From assembly GCA_022561385.1 (NCBI GenBank), contig JADFRG010000005.1, positions 1 to 64,000 on the forward strand: DNA of 64,000 nt, read 5' to 3'. The translations under genes and the position numbers were made by a program. The stretch is from Chloroflexota bacterium (GTDB lineage: Bacteria; Chloroflexota; Anaerolineae; Anaerolineales; E44-bin32). The notes beneath the pieces are model-generated. The model did no database searches, had not been told where the DNA came from, and saw only the letters and a program-made list of their open reading frames with translations. Positions 39,191 to 48,749 of the stretch are shown piece after piece. Numbering within the stretch: the first letter of the stretch is position 1; each line of letters opens with the position of its first letter.

Positions 39191-39214
39191 GAGATGCGGC
39201 TTGAGGAACTACTC
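39191..39214 (-). pseudogene. Short relic of the uvrA 3' end (copy 2)
   Basis: Minus-strand GAGTAGTTCCTCAAGCCGCATCTC versus uvrA GGGCAGTACCTCAAGCCGCATCTG; encodes 'FLKPHL' versus 'YLKPHL'; 20/24 nt identical by hand count. Confidence 0.6.
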
Positions 39215-39230
39215 GCTTGATCCCTTCAAG

Positions 39231-39702
39231 CTAGGTCGTTCGGGCAGAACCCCTCGTTCTTGCCATATCTAATAGGTGGGAGAGGAGGAAAAGCACCGAA
39301 AGGATTCCGATGGCTGCGTACCAGGCCGCGTTGTAGCGAGCCTCCTGGGGATCAAGAAAGGTAAGTTCGAACTCCTCGATCAAATTCGGCAGGACATAGA
39401 TCCGGTCGTAGACACCAAAGGCAGCTACTCCAACGGCCAGTAGCGGGCCAGCAATAGCGGCGATAGAGATGAGCGTCGGGGATCCTAAATTGGGGCGGTC
39501 CAATAGGATATCGATGGCGCGATGGATGTATGAGCCGGGAATCAGCCCGGCGGCGAGCACCGATGCTGCTACGACCATCGCCAGGCGAATAAACAACGAT
39601 GTGTCGCCGTACGGATCGAATATATCTAATGCAAGCAGAGTAATCGCAATGAGGGTGACCCAAATTAGACTGCGCCGCATTAGTCTAGCTTGCAGTTCCA
39701 TA
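39231..39702 (-). CDS. Small multi-TM protein, tandem paralog C
   Basis: 'AAGLIPGSYIHRAIDILLDRPNLGSPTL', 'GVYDRIYVLPNLIEEFELTFLDPQEARYN'; start at the in-frame ATG 39702. Confidence 0.82.
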
Positions 39703-39714
39703 TTTATTCTCCTC

Positions 39715-40491
39715 CTACTGATTGTTGGTGACCTCGTCCTTAATTGAGCCGAACAGCTCTTCGGCTTCCCGGCCTGAATCTCTGTAGCTCTTGGCAGCAT
39801 CGGATCGATCCTTATTTGCTCGCAATATGCCATTAACTGAGGTTCCCATCAGCGTCCCTCCGTACCCGGCAGCAAGGACACCTGCGGCACAGCCCCATCC
39901 CGTTCCGCCCGCAGCCCAAAAAGTTAATGGTGTGGCGGCGCAACTTGGTATGCCCAAAACTATTCCGCCTAGGGCCGCTGCCGCTCCGCCAACTGTACCG
40001 ACTATTGCGTCACCTAGGGCTGAATCGGCCGTTTGACTGTCCTTGATAGCCTGTGCCCGCTTATCCGCCTGGGTCATGAAAGCGGTGAGGCGAGTTCCCA
40101 CGGAATCATCGTCCGCATCGATAATAATGACTTCGCCGTTCATCCAAATGTGCCACTGACCACCATCTTCGGTTTTGACGAAGTCATAGCCTATCTCCCA
40201 ATCGCCTCCACCCAGCCCGAGCTTTACCTCTTCTCCGTCTTCAGATTCACCTTCCGCAGTAGGTGATGGTTGCGGCTCCAGAGTGTCAATAGGAGTTGCT
40301 TCAGGTGTGACCGTAAAGTTAATCGCCGTGATATTTGGGGTGAAAGTGAACGCTTGCAGCTCGGGCGAATTGCCAGGCGATGCAGCCGCAGGAGCGTACC
40401 CGAAGGTTGCGGCAATGGGTAATGCCAGTATCGCCACCACGGTCAGCACTCGGGCAAACCGTCTTGTAACTCTGCGATCAAGGCGCGTCAT
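39715..40491 (-). CDS. Secreted/membrane-associated protein with Gly/Ala-rich hydrophobic hairpin
   Basis: Signal peptide 'RFARVLTVVAILALPIAATFGYAPAAA', Pro/acidic linker, hydrophobic 'ALGDAIVGTVGGAAAALGGIVLGIPSCAATPLTFWAAGGTGWGCAAGVLAAGYGGTLMG'. Confidence 0.8.
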   Translation of the reverse strand: MTRLDRRVTRRFARVLTVVAILALPIAATFGYAPAAASPGNSPELQAFTFTPNITAINFTVTPEATPIDTLEPQPSPTAEGESEDGEEVKLGLGGGDWEIGYDFVKTEDGGQWHIWMNGEVIIIDADDDSVGTRLTAFMTQADKRAQAIKDSQTADSALGDAIVGTVGGAAAALGGIVLGIPSCAATPLTFWAAGGTGWGCAAGVLAAGYGGTLMGTSVNGILRANKDRSDAAKSYRDSGREAEELFGSIKDEVTNNQ

Positions 40492-40658
40492 ATTTGAAGG
40501 GTCGTAATGTGCTCGTTACGTACATTTGAACGGCGGCTGATACGGAGTGCTGGTCAGCCTCTTGCCAAACAGGCTAGGCCGAATGGACATTTCATTCCGT
40601 GCCTAGTGAACTGTCTATTGAAAGAGAGTAGCACTCTCATTTGGAGGCATCAAGATTC

Positions 40659-43526
40659 CTACGCGTTCAGATGCGGCTTGAGGTACTGCCCTGTGTAAGA
40701 AGCCTTATTCTCGACGATCTGCTCCGGGGTGCCTTCGGCGACCAGGCGTCCGCCGCCATCGCCGCCCTCCGGACCCAGGTCGATGACCCAGTCCGCCACC
40801 TTGATCACATCCGGATGGTGCTCGATGATCAGCACCGTGTTGTCTTGATCCACCAGCCGCTGTAGGACCCCGATGAGTTTATGCACGTCGGCGGCGTGTA
40901 ATCCCACAGAAGGTTCGTCAAGTACATAGAGCGTGTGCCCCGGCCCGCGTTTGGATAACTCACGGGAAAGTTTGACGCGCTGGGCCTCCCCGCCCGAGAG
41001 GGTAGGAGCCGGTTGGCCAATTCTGATGTAGCCCAGGCCCACCTCCTGCAGCGTTCCGAGCTTGCGCTTCATGGCCGGAAAGGCCTCGAAGAATTCGACG
41101 CCTTCGGCCACCGTCATATCCAGAATATCGGCGATAGTTTTGCCTTTGAAGTGGACCTGTAAGGTCTCCCGGTTGAAACGTGCCCCATTGCAGATCTCGC
41201 ATGGGACGTAAACATCCGGCATGAACTGCATCTCAATCCGGAGTTGGCCTTGCCCCTGACAGGCCTCGCAGCGGCCGCCGTGCACGTTGAACGAGAAACG
41301 CCCGGGCTTGTATCCGCGCACCTTAGATTCTGGAAGCTCGGCAAAGAGCTTTCGGATGGGGTCGAACAGGCCGGTGTAGGTAGCGGGATTGGAGCGCGGC
41401 GTTCGGCCGATCGGGCTCTGATCGATGCTGATGACCTTGTCGACTAGTTCGACACCCTCCAATCGATCATATGTGCCCGCCACCTGACGCGAGCCCTGCA
41501 GCTCCCTGGCCAGCGCCTTGTAGAGCACTTCGACCATCAACGTGGACTTGCCCGAACCCGACACACCCGTGATGCAGACGAACTTTCCGAGTGGGATTTC
41601 CACCGTAAGATTATCCAAGTTATTTTCGCGGGCCCCGTAGATCGTTAAACTTCGGCCATTTCCAGTGCGACGAACTTTGGGGGTTTCGATGCGCAGCTTG
41701 CCCGCCAGAAATCTGCCGGTCACAGACCTGGGGTTGCGGGTCACCTTTTCGACGGTTCCTTCCGCCACGATCTCCCCGCCCGCTTCGCCCGCGCCAGGAC
41801 CGAGATCGATCAGCCAATCAGCGGCGCGGATGGTCGCCTCGTCGTGCTCCACAATGAGCACCGAGTTGCCCAAATCCCGCATGCCCTCCAAGGTTCGGAT
41901 CAAACGTTCGTTGTCTCGCGGGTGCAGCCCGATCGACGGTTCATCCAACACGTAGAGCACACCCATCAGTCGAGAGCCAATCTGCGTGGCAAGCCGGATG
42001 CGCTGCGCCTCACCTCCCGACAGCGAGGACGCCGAGCGATCCAATGTCAGATACTCGAGGCCCACGTCAACTAGGAAACCCAGTCGATCGCTGACTTCTT
42101 TCAGCACGCGGTCTGCGATCTTGAATTGCCGTGCATTTAAGGGCCCTGCTTTCTTCCTCAGCTTCTCGACCCACTCTAAGGAACGTGCTACTGGCAGGCC
42201 GGTGATCTCGACGATGTTGACCTCGTCGATGGTGACGGCAAGTGCCTCGGGACGCAGTCGCTTTCCGCCACATGCGGGGCAGGGTCGCTCGGACATGTAC
42301 TCCTGAATCTTGCCGCGAATATACTCCGACTGGGTTTCCTGATAACGCCGCTCCATGTTTCCAATGATTCCCTCGAACGCGGAGCTGAAGGTCGATTTTC
42401 GGCCGTCGCGACTGGAATACCGGATCTGGATTTCCTCATCCTTCGTCCCATACAAGATGAGGTCCAGCTTCTCCTTCGGCAGCTCCGCAACTGGCGCTTC
42501 GAGGTCGATCTTGTAGTGATCCGCAACAGCTTCCGCCATCTGCCAGTAGTAACCCTGCTTATCGCGGGCCTGATTGGGCCACTCCATCGCAACCACCGCA
42601 CCCTCCGCAAGCGAAAGTGATCGATCGGGGATGATTCGCTCCGGATCAATTTCAAGTTTGACCCCCAATCCCTGACACTCCGGGCAAGCGCCATGGGGCG
42701 TGTTGAAGGAGAATGTACGGGGCTCAATTTCGGACAGCGTCGTTCCGTGTACCGGGCACGCCAGGTTTTCTGAATAAGGAATATCAATCTTCGCGGTCAG
42801 ATCGGAAACTGTGAGGGTGGCCTCCCCCCACTGCAGGGCGGTCTCCACAGAGTCGGTGAGGCGGGTGCGAAAGGCATCGTCCGGTTCGGCGGGGATAATC
42901 AACCGGTCCACAACAGCCTCGATCGTGTGATTCTTATAACGGTCGAGTTCGATATCTTCCTCGATCTCCCGAACTATTCCATCGACTCGGGCACGAACGA
43001 AACCTGAGCGTTTCAACTCATCCAGGACCGCCAGGTGGGTCCCTTTGCGACCGCTCACCAGCGGCGCAAGGATCAGGAGCCGAGAACCCTCATTGAGGCC
43101 CTCGATGGCCTCTACGATCTCCTGAGCCGATTGTTGCACGACCTCGCGGCCGCAGATCGGGCAGTGCGGAGTACCGATCCGGGCGAAGAGCAGGCGCAAA
43201 TAGTCATAAACTTCGGTTACCGTTCCGACCGTGGACCGCGGATTATGAGATACGCCGCGCTGATCGATAGAAACCGAGGGAGAGAGCCCCTCGATGTAGT
43301 CCACATCTGGTTTGTCGAGCTGACCCAGGAACTGGCGCGCGTAAGCGGAAAGTGACTCAACATAACGTCGCTGTCCTTCGGCGAAGATAGTATCGAAAGC
43401 CAGCGAGGATTTTCCCGATCCGGAGATCCCTGAGATTACGACCAGCTTATCTCGGGGGATCCGCACGGTCAGGTTCTTGAGGTTGTGCTCTCTTGCACCT
43501 ACGATGACGATCTCGTTTTGAGGCAT
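40659..43526 (-). CDS. uvrA: Excinuclease ABC subunit A
   Basis: '[64 protein letters not shown]', two ABC signatures and zinc-finger Cys motifs. Confidence 0.98.
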   Translation of the reverse strand: MPQNEIVIVGAREHNLKNLTVRIPRDKLVVISGISGSGKSSLAFDTIFAEGQRRYVESLSAYARQFLGQLDKPDVDYIEGLSPSVSIDQRGVSHNPRSTVGTVTEVYDYLRLLFARIGTPHCPICGREVVQQSAQEIVEAIEGLNEGSRLLILAPLVSGRKGTHLAVLDELKRSGFVRARVDGIVREIEEDIELDRYKNHTIEAVVDRLIIPAEPDDAFRTRLTDSVETALQWGEATLTVSDLTAKIDIPYSENLACPVHGTTLSEIEPRTFSFNTPHGACPECQGLGVKLEIDPERIIPDRSLSLAEGAVVAMEWPNQARDKQGYYWQMAEAVADHYKIDLEAPVAELPKEKLDLILYGTKDEEIQIRYSSRDGRKSTFSSAFEGIIGNMERRYQETQSEYIRGKIQEYMSERPCPACGGKRLRPEALAVTIDEVNIVEITGLPVARSLEWVEKLRKKAGPLNARQFKIADRVLKEVSDRLGFLVDVGLEYLTLDRSASSLSGGEAQRIRLATQIGSRLMGVLYVLDEPSIGLHPRDNERLIRTLEGMRDLGNSVLIVEHDEATIRAADWLIDLGPGAGEAGGEIVAEGTVEKVTRNPRSVTGRFLAGKLRIETPKVRRTGNGRSLTIYGARENNLDNLTVEIPLGKFVCITGVSGSGKSTLMVEVLYKALARELQGSRQVAGTYDRLEGVELVDKVISIDQSPIGRTPRSNPATYTGLFDPIRKLFAELPESKVRGYKPGRFSFNVHGGRCEACQGQGQLRIEMQFMPDVYVPCEICNGARFNRETLQVHFKGKTIADILDMTVAEGVEFFEAFPAMKRKLGTLQEVGLGYIRIGQPAPTLSGGEAQRVKLSRELSKRGPGHTLYVLDEPSVGLHAADVHKLIGVLQRLVDQDNTVLIIEHHPDVIKVADWVIDLGPEGGDGGGRLVAEGTPEQIVENKASYTGQYLKPHLNA

Positions 43527-43813
43527 ATGCGTACAACTGTTCTATTGAGGAAGGCAATCCAAGATTATAACAGGGCGGCTTTCGGACCCGAACTGCGGCT
43601 TGTGGTAGCGATGGACCGAGTTGTGTAATGTCATATCGCGGGAACTGAGCTACTTCCCTCGATGGAGCGGTTCGCCGCACCATCGGCACCGTTTCTCACC
43701 AGTCGGGCTCACATTTCTTCGGGGACCTGTTCGAGAAGATCAATGTGCTCTTGGCCCGGTTTTAGAAGGTCCCGAAAGTGGTCCGGCGGTGCCGCGGCAG
43801 TCTGGGGTACCTC

Positions 43814-44047
43814 TTAGCCATCCAAACTGGCATCACCGGGTTCGCTTCCCTCCGTAATCAGGGGAACTACCTCGACTCCGTCAGTGGAAGGTGAGGGTTC
43901 TTCGGATTGAGCAGGCGTCTCCAGCGGGGCCGCGATACGTGAGACTTTAGATCGATCCGGAGCCCATCCGCAGTGGGGGCGGGAGTCGGGCGTCGATGCC
44001 CCGCAGCCTGAGCAGGTGCGAAAATCCTGTTCCGTGCGGCCTCGCCT
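43814..44047 (-). pseudogene. Probable relic of a small zinc-ribbon protein (open frame without start codon)
   Basis: Own translation, minus strand: 'DFRTCSGCGASTPDSRPHCGWAPDRSKVSRIAAPLETPAQSEEPSPSTDGVEVVPLITEGSEPGDASLDG*'; stop at 43814-43816, upstream in-frame stop at 44048-44050, no ATG/GTG/TTG before the ribbon. Confidence 0.5.
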
Positions 44048-44125
44048 TTATTTCGACTAGCGGGCAGAAAGAATGGAGACCTTCACCCAATGGATGTGGA
44101 TGCGGCCCGAATTGAGAATTTCCGC

Positions 44126-45211
44126 CTAGGATCCTTGTGGATCGTCTTCCGTGATCGGCATTAACTTCCCCAACATAAGGTCTCTGTTGGCGGTCAAAAA
44201 CAGCTCGGCGTAGCCTCGATTCCGCCACCCGAACGCCAACGCCTCATTCTCCCAAATGCGAAGAGTAGAGCGGACAAATCGGGTGTCTTCGGAGGGAGGC
44301 AATCGAGAGGACCTTCCCAGCAGGAGCACTGCGGGCAAGCCGTAGCCCGCCAGCCCCAAGGTGGCAATTAGCAGCAAATCGCGCGCTCCGATATCTGTAA
44401 TATCGACCCAGCCGGCCGCCAGAGCGCCAACGACCAACAGCCCCGCGATCAGTACCGCACTCAAGTGGGCGATCAGTTTGGCCGTTACCTGCTCCTCGCT
44501 GCGCGCGCTCGCGCGCTTATGACACGATTGACAGAGCGGCACCCGATAGCCATGATTCGGGTCGGGACCGTGATGCACGAGCAGTTTTCGCGGGGCGGGT
44601 CGCCGCAGGCAGTGGGCGCACCGCTCAGAAGGTAAAACGGCCGTCTTTTGAGCCAGCGTCACGACATATCGTTGACCGGGCTCGGGTTCGGATACATCCG
44701 CAATTTCCTCTAAAGGTTCAAAGGTCATAGGAGCGGGATCCAAACTACCGTTAGCGCTGTCCGCCACAAAATCATCCAGTTCTCCGAGACCGAAGGGAGC
44801 GGTGGGCGCCTGTTCCGAATCAAATAATTCTGGGGAGTCGCCACCTATTCCAAACGGCGGTGTGGAATCCGAGCTCAGATCGGCGCCCTCGCTGGGAAGC
44901 GCATCAACTTCTGCGGCCCGCTCGGAGTTGGCCATCGCTTGTACGGCTTCCAGCGTAGTCCAGCGTTTGAGGACCGTTTTCTCAGTCCTTGGATAGTCGG
45001 AAGAAATGGATCCGAACATTGCCCAGTGCGCGCCCTGGCTTAAGATGAAGGCAGACTCACAGTTCGTGCACTTGACATAATCGGGGAGATCTTCCACATG
45101 CACAACGGCCAGAGTAATTTCGCCACAAACGGCACAGGCCAAGTTGGTCGCGAATTCGTCGTCGAGGGTATTAAGTGGTAAATGGTCCATAACTATGGCG
45201 GGGAAAAACAA
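44126..45211 (-). CDS. Membrane protein with zinc-ribbon-like Cys motifs
   Basis: 'CAVCGEITLAVVHVEDLPDYVKCTNCESAF', 'CAHCLRRPAPRKLLVHHGPDPNHGYRVPLCQSCHKR', two TM segments. Confidence 0.8.
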   Translation of the reverse strand: MFFPAIVMDHLPLNTLDDEFATNLACAVCGEITLAVVHVEDLPDYVKCTNCESAFILSQGAHWAMFGSISSDYPRTEKTVLKRWTTLEAVQAMANSERAAEVDALPSEGADLSSDSTPPFGIGGDSPELFDSEQAPTAPFGLGELDDFVADSANGSLDPAPMTFEPLEEIADVSEPEPGQRYVVTLAQKTAVLPSERCAHCLRRPAPRKLLVHHGPDPNHGYRVPLCQSCHKRASARSEEQVTAKLIAHLSAVLIAGLLVVGALAAGWVDITDIGARDLLLIATLGLAGYGLPAVLLLGRSSRLPPSEDTRFVRSTLRIWENEALAFGWRNRGYAELFLTANRDLMLGKLMPITEDDPQGS

Positions 45212-45273
45212 CGCCTCGCTCCGAATCTAACACAACCCTGACTGCCAGATAACCGACCCACTTTCCTATGCTG

Positions 45274-46383
45274 TCATTCCACCGGATCGAAGGCATCCGA
45301 TCCAAACGCCTCCAGCAACATAAGCCGTATTCCTGGTCGCTTCGGCAGCAGGACGGCGCCGCCACTAGGGGTCCTCCAGGAATCCACGAGATCTCGATTG
45401 ATACTAAAAGGGCGAATGCGCGATGGATCCGCTCCGATTTGCACCGCGGTCGGGACCAGCGGCAATAGTTTCGTCAGATCGATGTCGGAGACGAAGGTGT
45501 TGTAGAGCTGATTGTAGAGTTGAGGAATACGGACCAGCCCATTGATAGTGAGCAATTTAGAAAAGAGGGCGCGCACGACCTCCTGCTGCCTTCTCATGCG
45601 GTCGAAGTCACCTCCCGACTTTCGCATCCGAACATAACAAAGCGCCGCACCGCCGTCCATGTTATAGGAGACCCCGGATCGGTAGGTAAGGATCTCGCCA
45701 CGACATTCATCGCTCATGTAAGCGGTCGATTCGACCGTGATTCCGCCCAGGGTGTCTATGGCCGCGATAAACCCCGCAAAATTCACGCGTGCCCAACCGT
45801 CCACTGGGATGCCGAAGTTGTAGAGGATGGTCTGCTGGGTCATTACAAATCCGCCGCGTACCATGGCGGTGTTGATCCGATCCATGCGCCAACCAGGGAT
45901 ATAGACGTACAGATCTCTGGGGAATGAAATCAGGGTTGCGGTGCCTTGCGCAGGGTCAATGGATACCACCATCATGGTGTCGGTCCGGAAACCGCCCGTG
46001 CCGGGACGTTCATCGCTGCCAAGCAGCAGAATATTGACCGCATCAGCGCCAAACGTAATCTCGGGCATCGGCGGAGGGATTTCAGTCGATGAGAGTCGGG
46101 ATGGGGCTGGGAAGTCGGCCCAAATCGGAGTAGGCGTAGGAGAGATGCTGGGCGTGGGGCTGACGAGGGGCTCGCTGGGAGATTGCGTTGCTGCCGGAAG
46201 GGAGATGGGAGGAACCGGCGTGGCGCTATTAAGGGCATTAACGGTCGCAACCACACTGGTTTCGAGCGGTCCGTTCAGCGTGGGATCTTGGATCTGATCA
46301 GCGGCCGCGATGCTGCAGGCGCCAACAAGCGCCGACCCAATAATCAGCAATATGTACTTGACACGCTTCAACCGAACACCCAC
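45274..46383 (-). CDS. LytR-CpsA-Psr (LCP) family cell-wall polymer transferase
   Basis: 'VNILLLGSDERPGTGGFRTDTMMVVSIDPAQGTATLISFPRDLYVYIPGW', 'RMDRINTAMVRGG', 'CYVRMRKSGGDFDRMRRQQEVVRAL'. Confidence 0.95.
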   Translation of the reverse strand: MGVRLKRVKYILLIIGSALVGACSIAAADQIQDPTLNGPLETSVVATVNALNSATPVPPISLPAATQSPSEPLVSPTPSISPTPTPIWADFPAPSRLSSTEIPPPMPEITFGADAVNILLLGSDERPGTGGFRTDTMMVVSIDPAQGTATLISFPRDLYVYIPGWRMDRINTAMVRGGFVMTQQTILYNFGIPVDGWARVNFAGFIAAIDTLGGITVESTAYMSDECRGEILTYRSGVSYNMDGGAALCYVRMRKSGGDFDRMRRQQEVVRALFSKLLTINGLVRIPQLYNQLYNTFVSDIDLTKLLPLVPTAVQIGADPSRIRPFSINRDLVDSWRTPSGGAVLLPKRPGIRLMLLEAFGSDAFDPVE

Positions 46384-46956
46384 TCCATTCAGAAGACGAA
46401 TCTCTGCCTCGTATTGATCCCGCGGATTCTAGCCGAAAGCCTCTTCGCGAGCATCTCTGCAATAGGCATGCCGCGGGGGCATCAAGTGCTCCGCAAGGGC
46501 CAACATCTGGGAAAGGGGAAATGCCGGCGTGCCGGCGCAATCGGAGCTGGAGGAGCCCGTGCGGTTAGCTGGAGGGGCAACGCGGCCGCTGGTCAAGGGG
46601 AATAGGGGCATTGGAGGCTGAGCCGGATCAAAAAATGGCAGCCGCCCGCTTAAGCCGGAGGAAGAGGAGATCGCGGGCGGCTTCGAGGCCTGGACACTCT
46701 GGGGGGTAGTGTCCGGATCCATGTTAAGCGATTTTGCGGGTGCTCCACCTTACGGTGACCTTACATGGGAAACTTCTCGTGGATTCATTGTTGCAGATTC
46801 ACAGCGCATCCGAAGCCCCTGCTTGGAAACCCAGTCATCATTGTCAGCCCTTTGGCAAAGATAGGGCCGAGCAGACCCTTGACGGTAGGTGTTTTCCTCG
46901 TTGTAATTCAAGTCCAAGCTGCCGATCTGGGAATCAGACGTATCACGGCCCAACAA

Positions 46957-48744
46957 ATGACGCCTGAAATCGCCCTCACTCTTTTAATCATCCTGGGTGC
47001 CTTGATTCTCTTCGCCACCGAGAAGCTCAGGGTAGACGTGGTCGCCTTGCTGGTCCTAATCTCGGTGGGAGTGCTGGGATTGATACCGGCCAAGGAGCTG
47101 TTTTCCGGTTTCTCAAACTCAGCCGTAATTACTGTATGGGCGGTCTATATGGTCTCCGGCGGACTCTTCAAGACCGGGGTGGCCAACGCAATGGGGACCG
47201 CTATTTTGAAAATAGCTGGCAACACAGAGTCTCGCCTCATTGCCACCATCATGCTCACCGTCGGAGTGTTGTCGGCATTCATGAACAACGTGGGCGCCAC
47301 TGCCATGTTGCTACCGGCCGTGGTAGGTATCTCACGGGTAACAAAAGTCGCGGTTTCTAAATTGTTAATTCCACTGGCATTTGCTTCGCTGCTGGGCGGC
47401 GCGATGACCTTGATCGGCACCCCCGCCAACATCCTGGCGACCGGGATTCTGGCTGAGCGCGGATTACCTACCTTCGGATTCTTCGAGTTCGCCCCAATGG
47501 GCATCGTGGTGCTCGTGACAGGGGTCCTGTATATGGTCCTGATCGGACGACGCCTGCTGCCGGTCCGCGAAGGGGCGCTCGGCCGGGAGGAGGTCTACAA
47601 CATACGCGATTATGTGACCGAGGTTCGCGTCTCTCCAGAGAGTTCATTGATTGGAAAGACCCTGCTCGAGTCTCGCCTGGGACAAGACTTCGACCTCACG
47701 GTGCTGGCCCTTCAGCGGGAGAACGGAAAACAGCCGCGGTTGCGTCGGGACATCGTGATCCAGATAGGAGATCTGCTTATCGTCGAGAGCTCGGCCTCGG
47801 ATCTGATGGCCGCCCGCCAATCGCTGGGCCTTACGGTCGAAGCCGAGCAAAAATTCGACCTCGGTAGTCTTGAACGCGGGGACGTTCAGCTCATCGAGGC
47901 CACGCTTGCGCCGCGATCGCACATCGTCGGACGTAGCCTGCGGGACGTTCGCTTCCGAGATCGATATGGCTTTACCGCACTCGCCATATCCCGACAGGGG
48001 GAAGTTATCACGGAACGACTGCGGGATGTACCGCTGAAATTTGGAGATTCCTTGTTGCTGCAGGGCCCTCCACGCCGCGTGAAACAACTGCAGGAGGGCG
48101 AGAATTTCCTGGTTCTGGAGCCGATCGAAACGGAACAATTTCGCCGCAACAAGGCGCCGATCGCGGTCGCGGCGCTTGTGCTGGCCATCGGGCTGGCGAT
48201 CTTCGCCGGGATGGCAATCTCGTTGGCCATGGTGATAGCGGCCGTGATCATGATTCTTGCCGGCGCCCTGCGGATCGAAGAAGCTTATGAAAGCGTCGAT
48301 TGGCGAACGGTATTTCTGGTTGCAGGGATGCTCCCGCTGGGGCTTGCAATGGAACTAACCGGCACCGCGCGCCTTTTGGCCGACGTCATCCTGGAAGTGT
48401 TTGAACCCTACGGTGCTCGGGCCGCATTGGCTGGGATCTATCTGCTGGCGGCTCTCATCACCCAGCCAATGTCCAATGCGGCCGCCATCGTTCTGATCGT
48501 GCCCATCGCGCTGGACACCGCGGATGGATTAGACGCCAACTATAAAACTTTCACAATGGCGGTTGTGATCGGCGCGGCCACCAGCTTCCTGTCACCCGTG
48601 GGCCACAAGGCCAACGTGCTCGTGTTCGGACCCGGGGGATACAAGTTCACGGACTATGCGCGTGTGGGGGCCATTCTGACCGTGCTGCTTCTCATTGTAT
48701 CGATGATTTTCCTGCCGATCTTCTGGCCGCTTTTCCCCGACTGA
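46957..48744 (+). CDS. SLC13/DASS-type permease with two TrkA-C (RCK_C) domains
   Basis: Permease halves flank 'VRVSPESSLIGKTLLESRLGQDFDLTVLALQRENGK...IQIGDLLIVES' and 'ATLAPRSHIVGRSLRDVRFRDRYGFTALAISRQGE'; ATG at 46957 starts the hydrophobic core. Confidence 0.9.
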   Translation: MTPEIALTLLIILGALILFATEKLRVDVVALLVLISVGVLGLIPAKELFSGFSNSAVITVWAVYMVSGGLFKTGVANAMGTAILKIAGNTESRLIATIMLTVGVLSAFMNNVGATAMLLPAVVGISRVTKVAVSKLLIPLAFASLLGGAMTLIGTPANILATGILAERGLPTFGFFEFAPMGIVVLVTGVLYMVLIGRRLLPVREGALGREEVYNIRDYVTEVRVSPESSLIGKTLLESRLGQDFDLTVLALQRENGKQPRLRRDIVIQIGDLLIVESSASDLMAARQSLGLTVEAEQKFDLGSLERGDVQLIEATLAPRSHIVGRSLRDVRFRDRYGFTALAISRQGEVITERLRDVPLKFGDSLLLQGPPRRVKQLQEGENFLVLEPIETEQFRRNKAPIAVAALVLAIGLAIFAGMAISLAMVIAAVIMILAGALRIEEAYESVDWRTVFLVAGMLPLGLAMELTGTARLLADVILEVFEPYGARAALAGIYLLAALITQPMSNAAAIVLIVPIALDTADGLDANYKTFTMAVVIGAATSFLSPVGHKANVLVFGPGGYKFTDYARVGAILTVLLLIVSMIFLPIFWPLFPD

Positions 48745-48749
48745 CACCG

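Noticed and set aside
43947-44228. 93-aa minus-strand ORF overlapping the end of the zinc-ribbon membrane protein
   Set aside because: Out of frame with both the 44126 gene and the better relic frame at 43814-44047
46429-46722. 97-aa minus-strand ORF upstream of the LCP gene
   Set aside because: Pro/Ser-rich with no family recognised; could be a small disordered protein, but evidence is insufficient to call it
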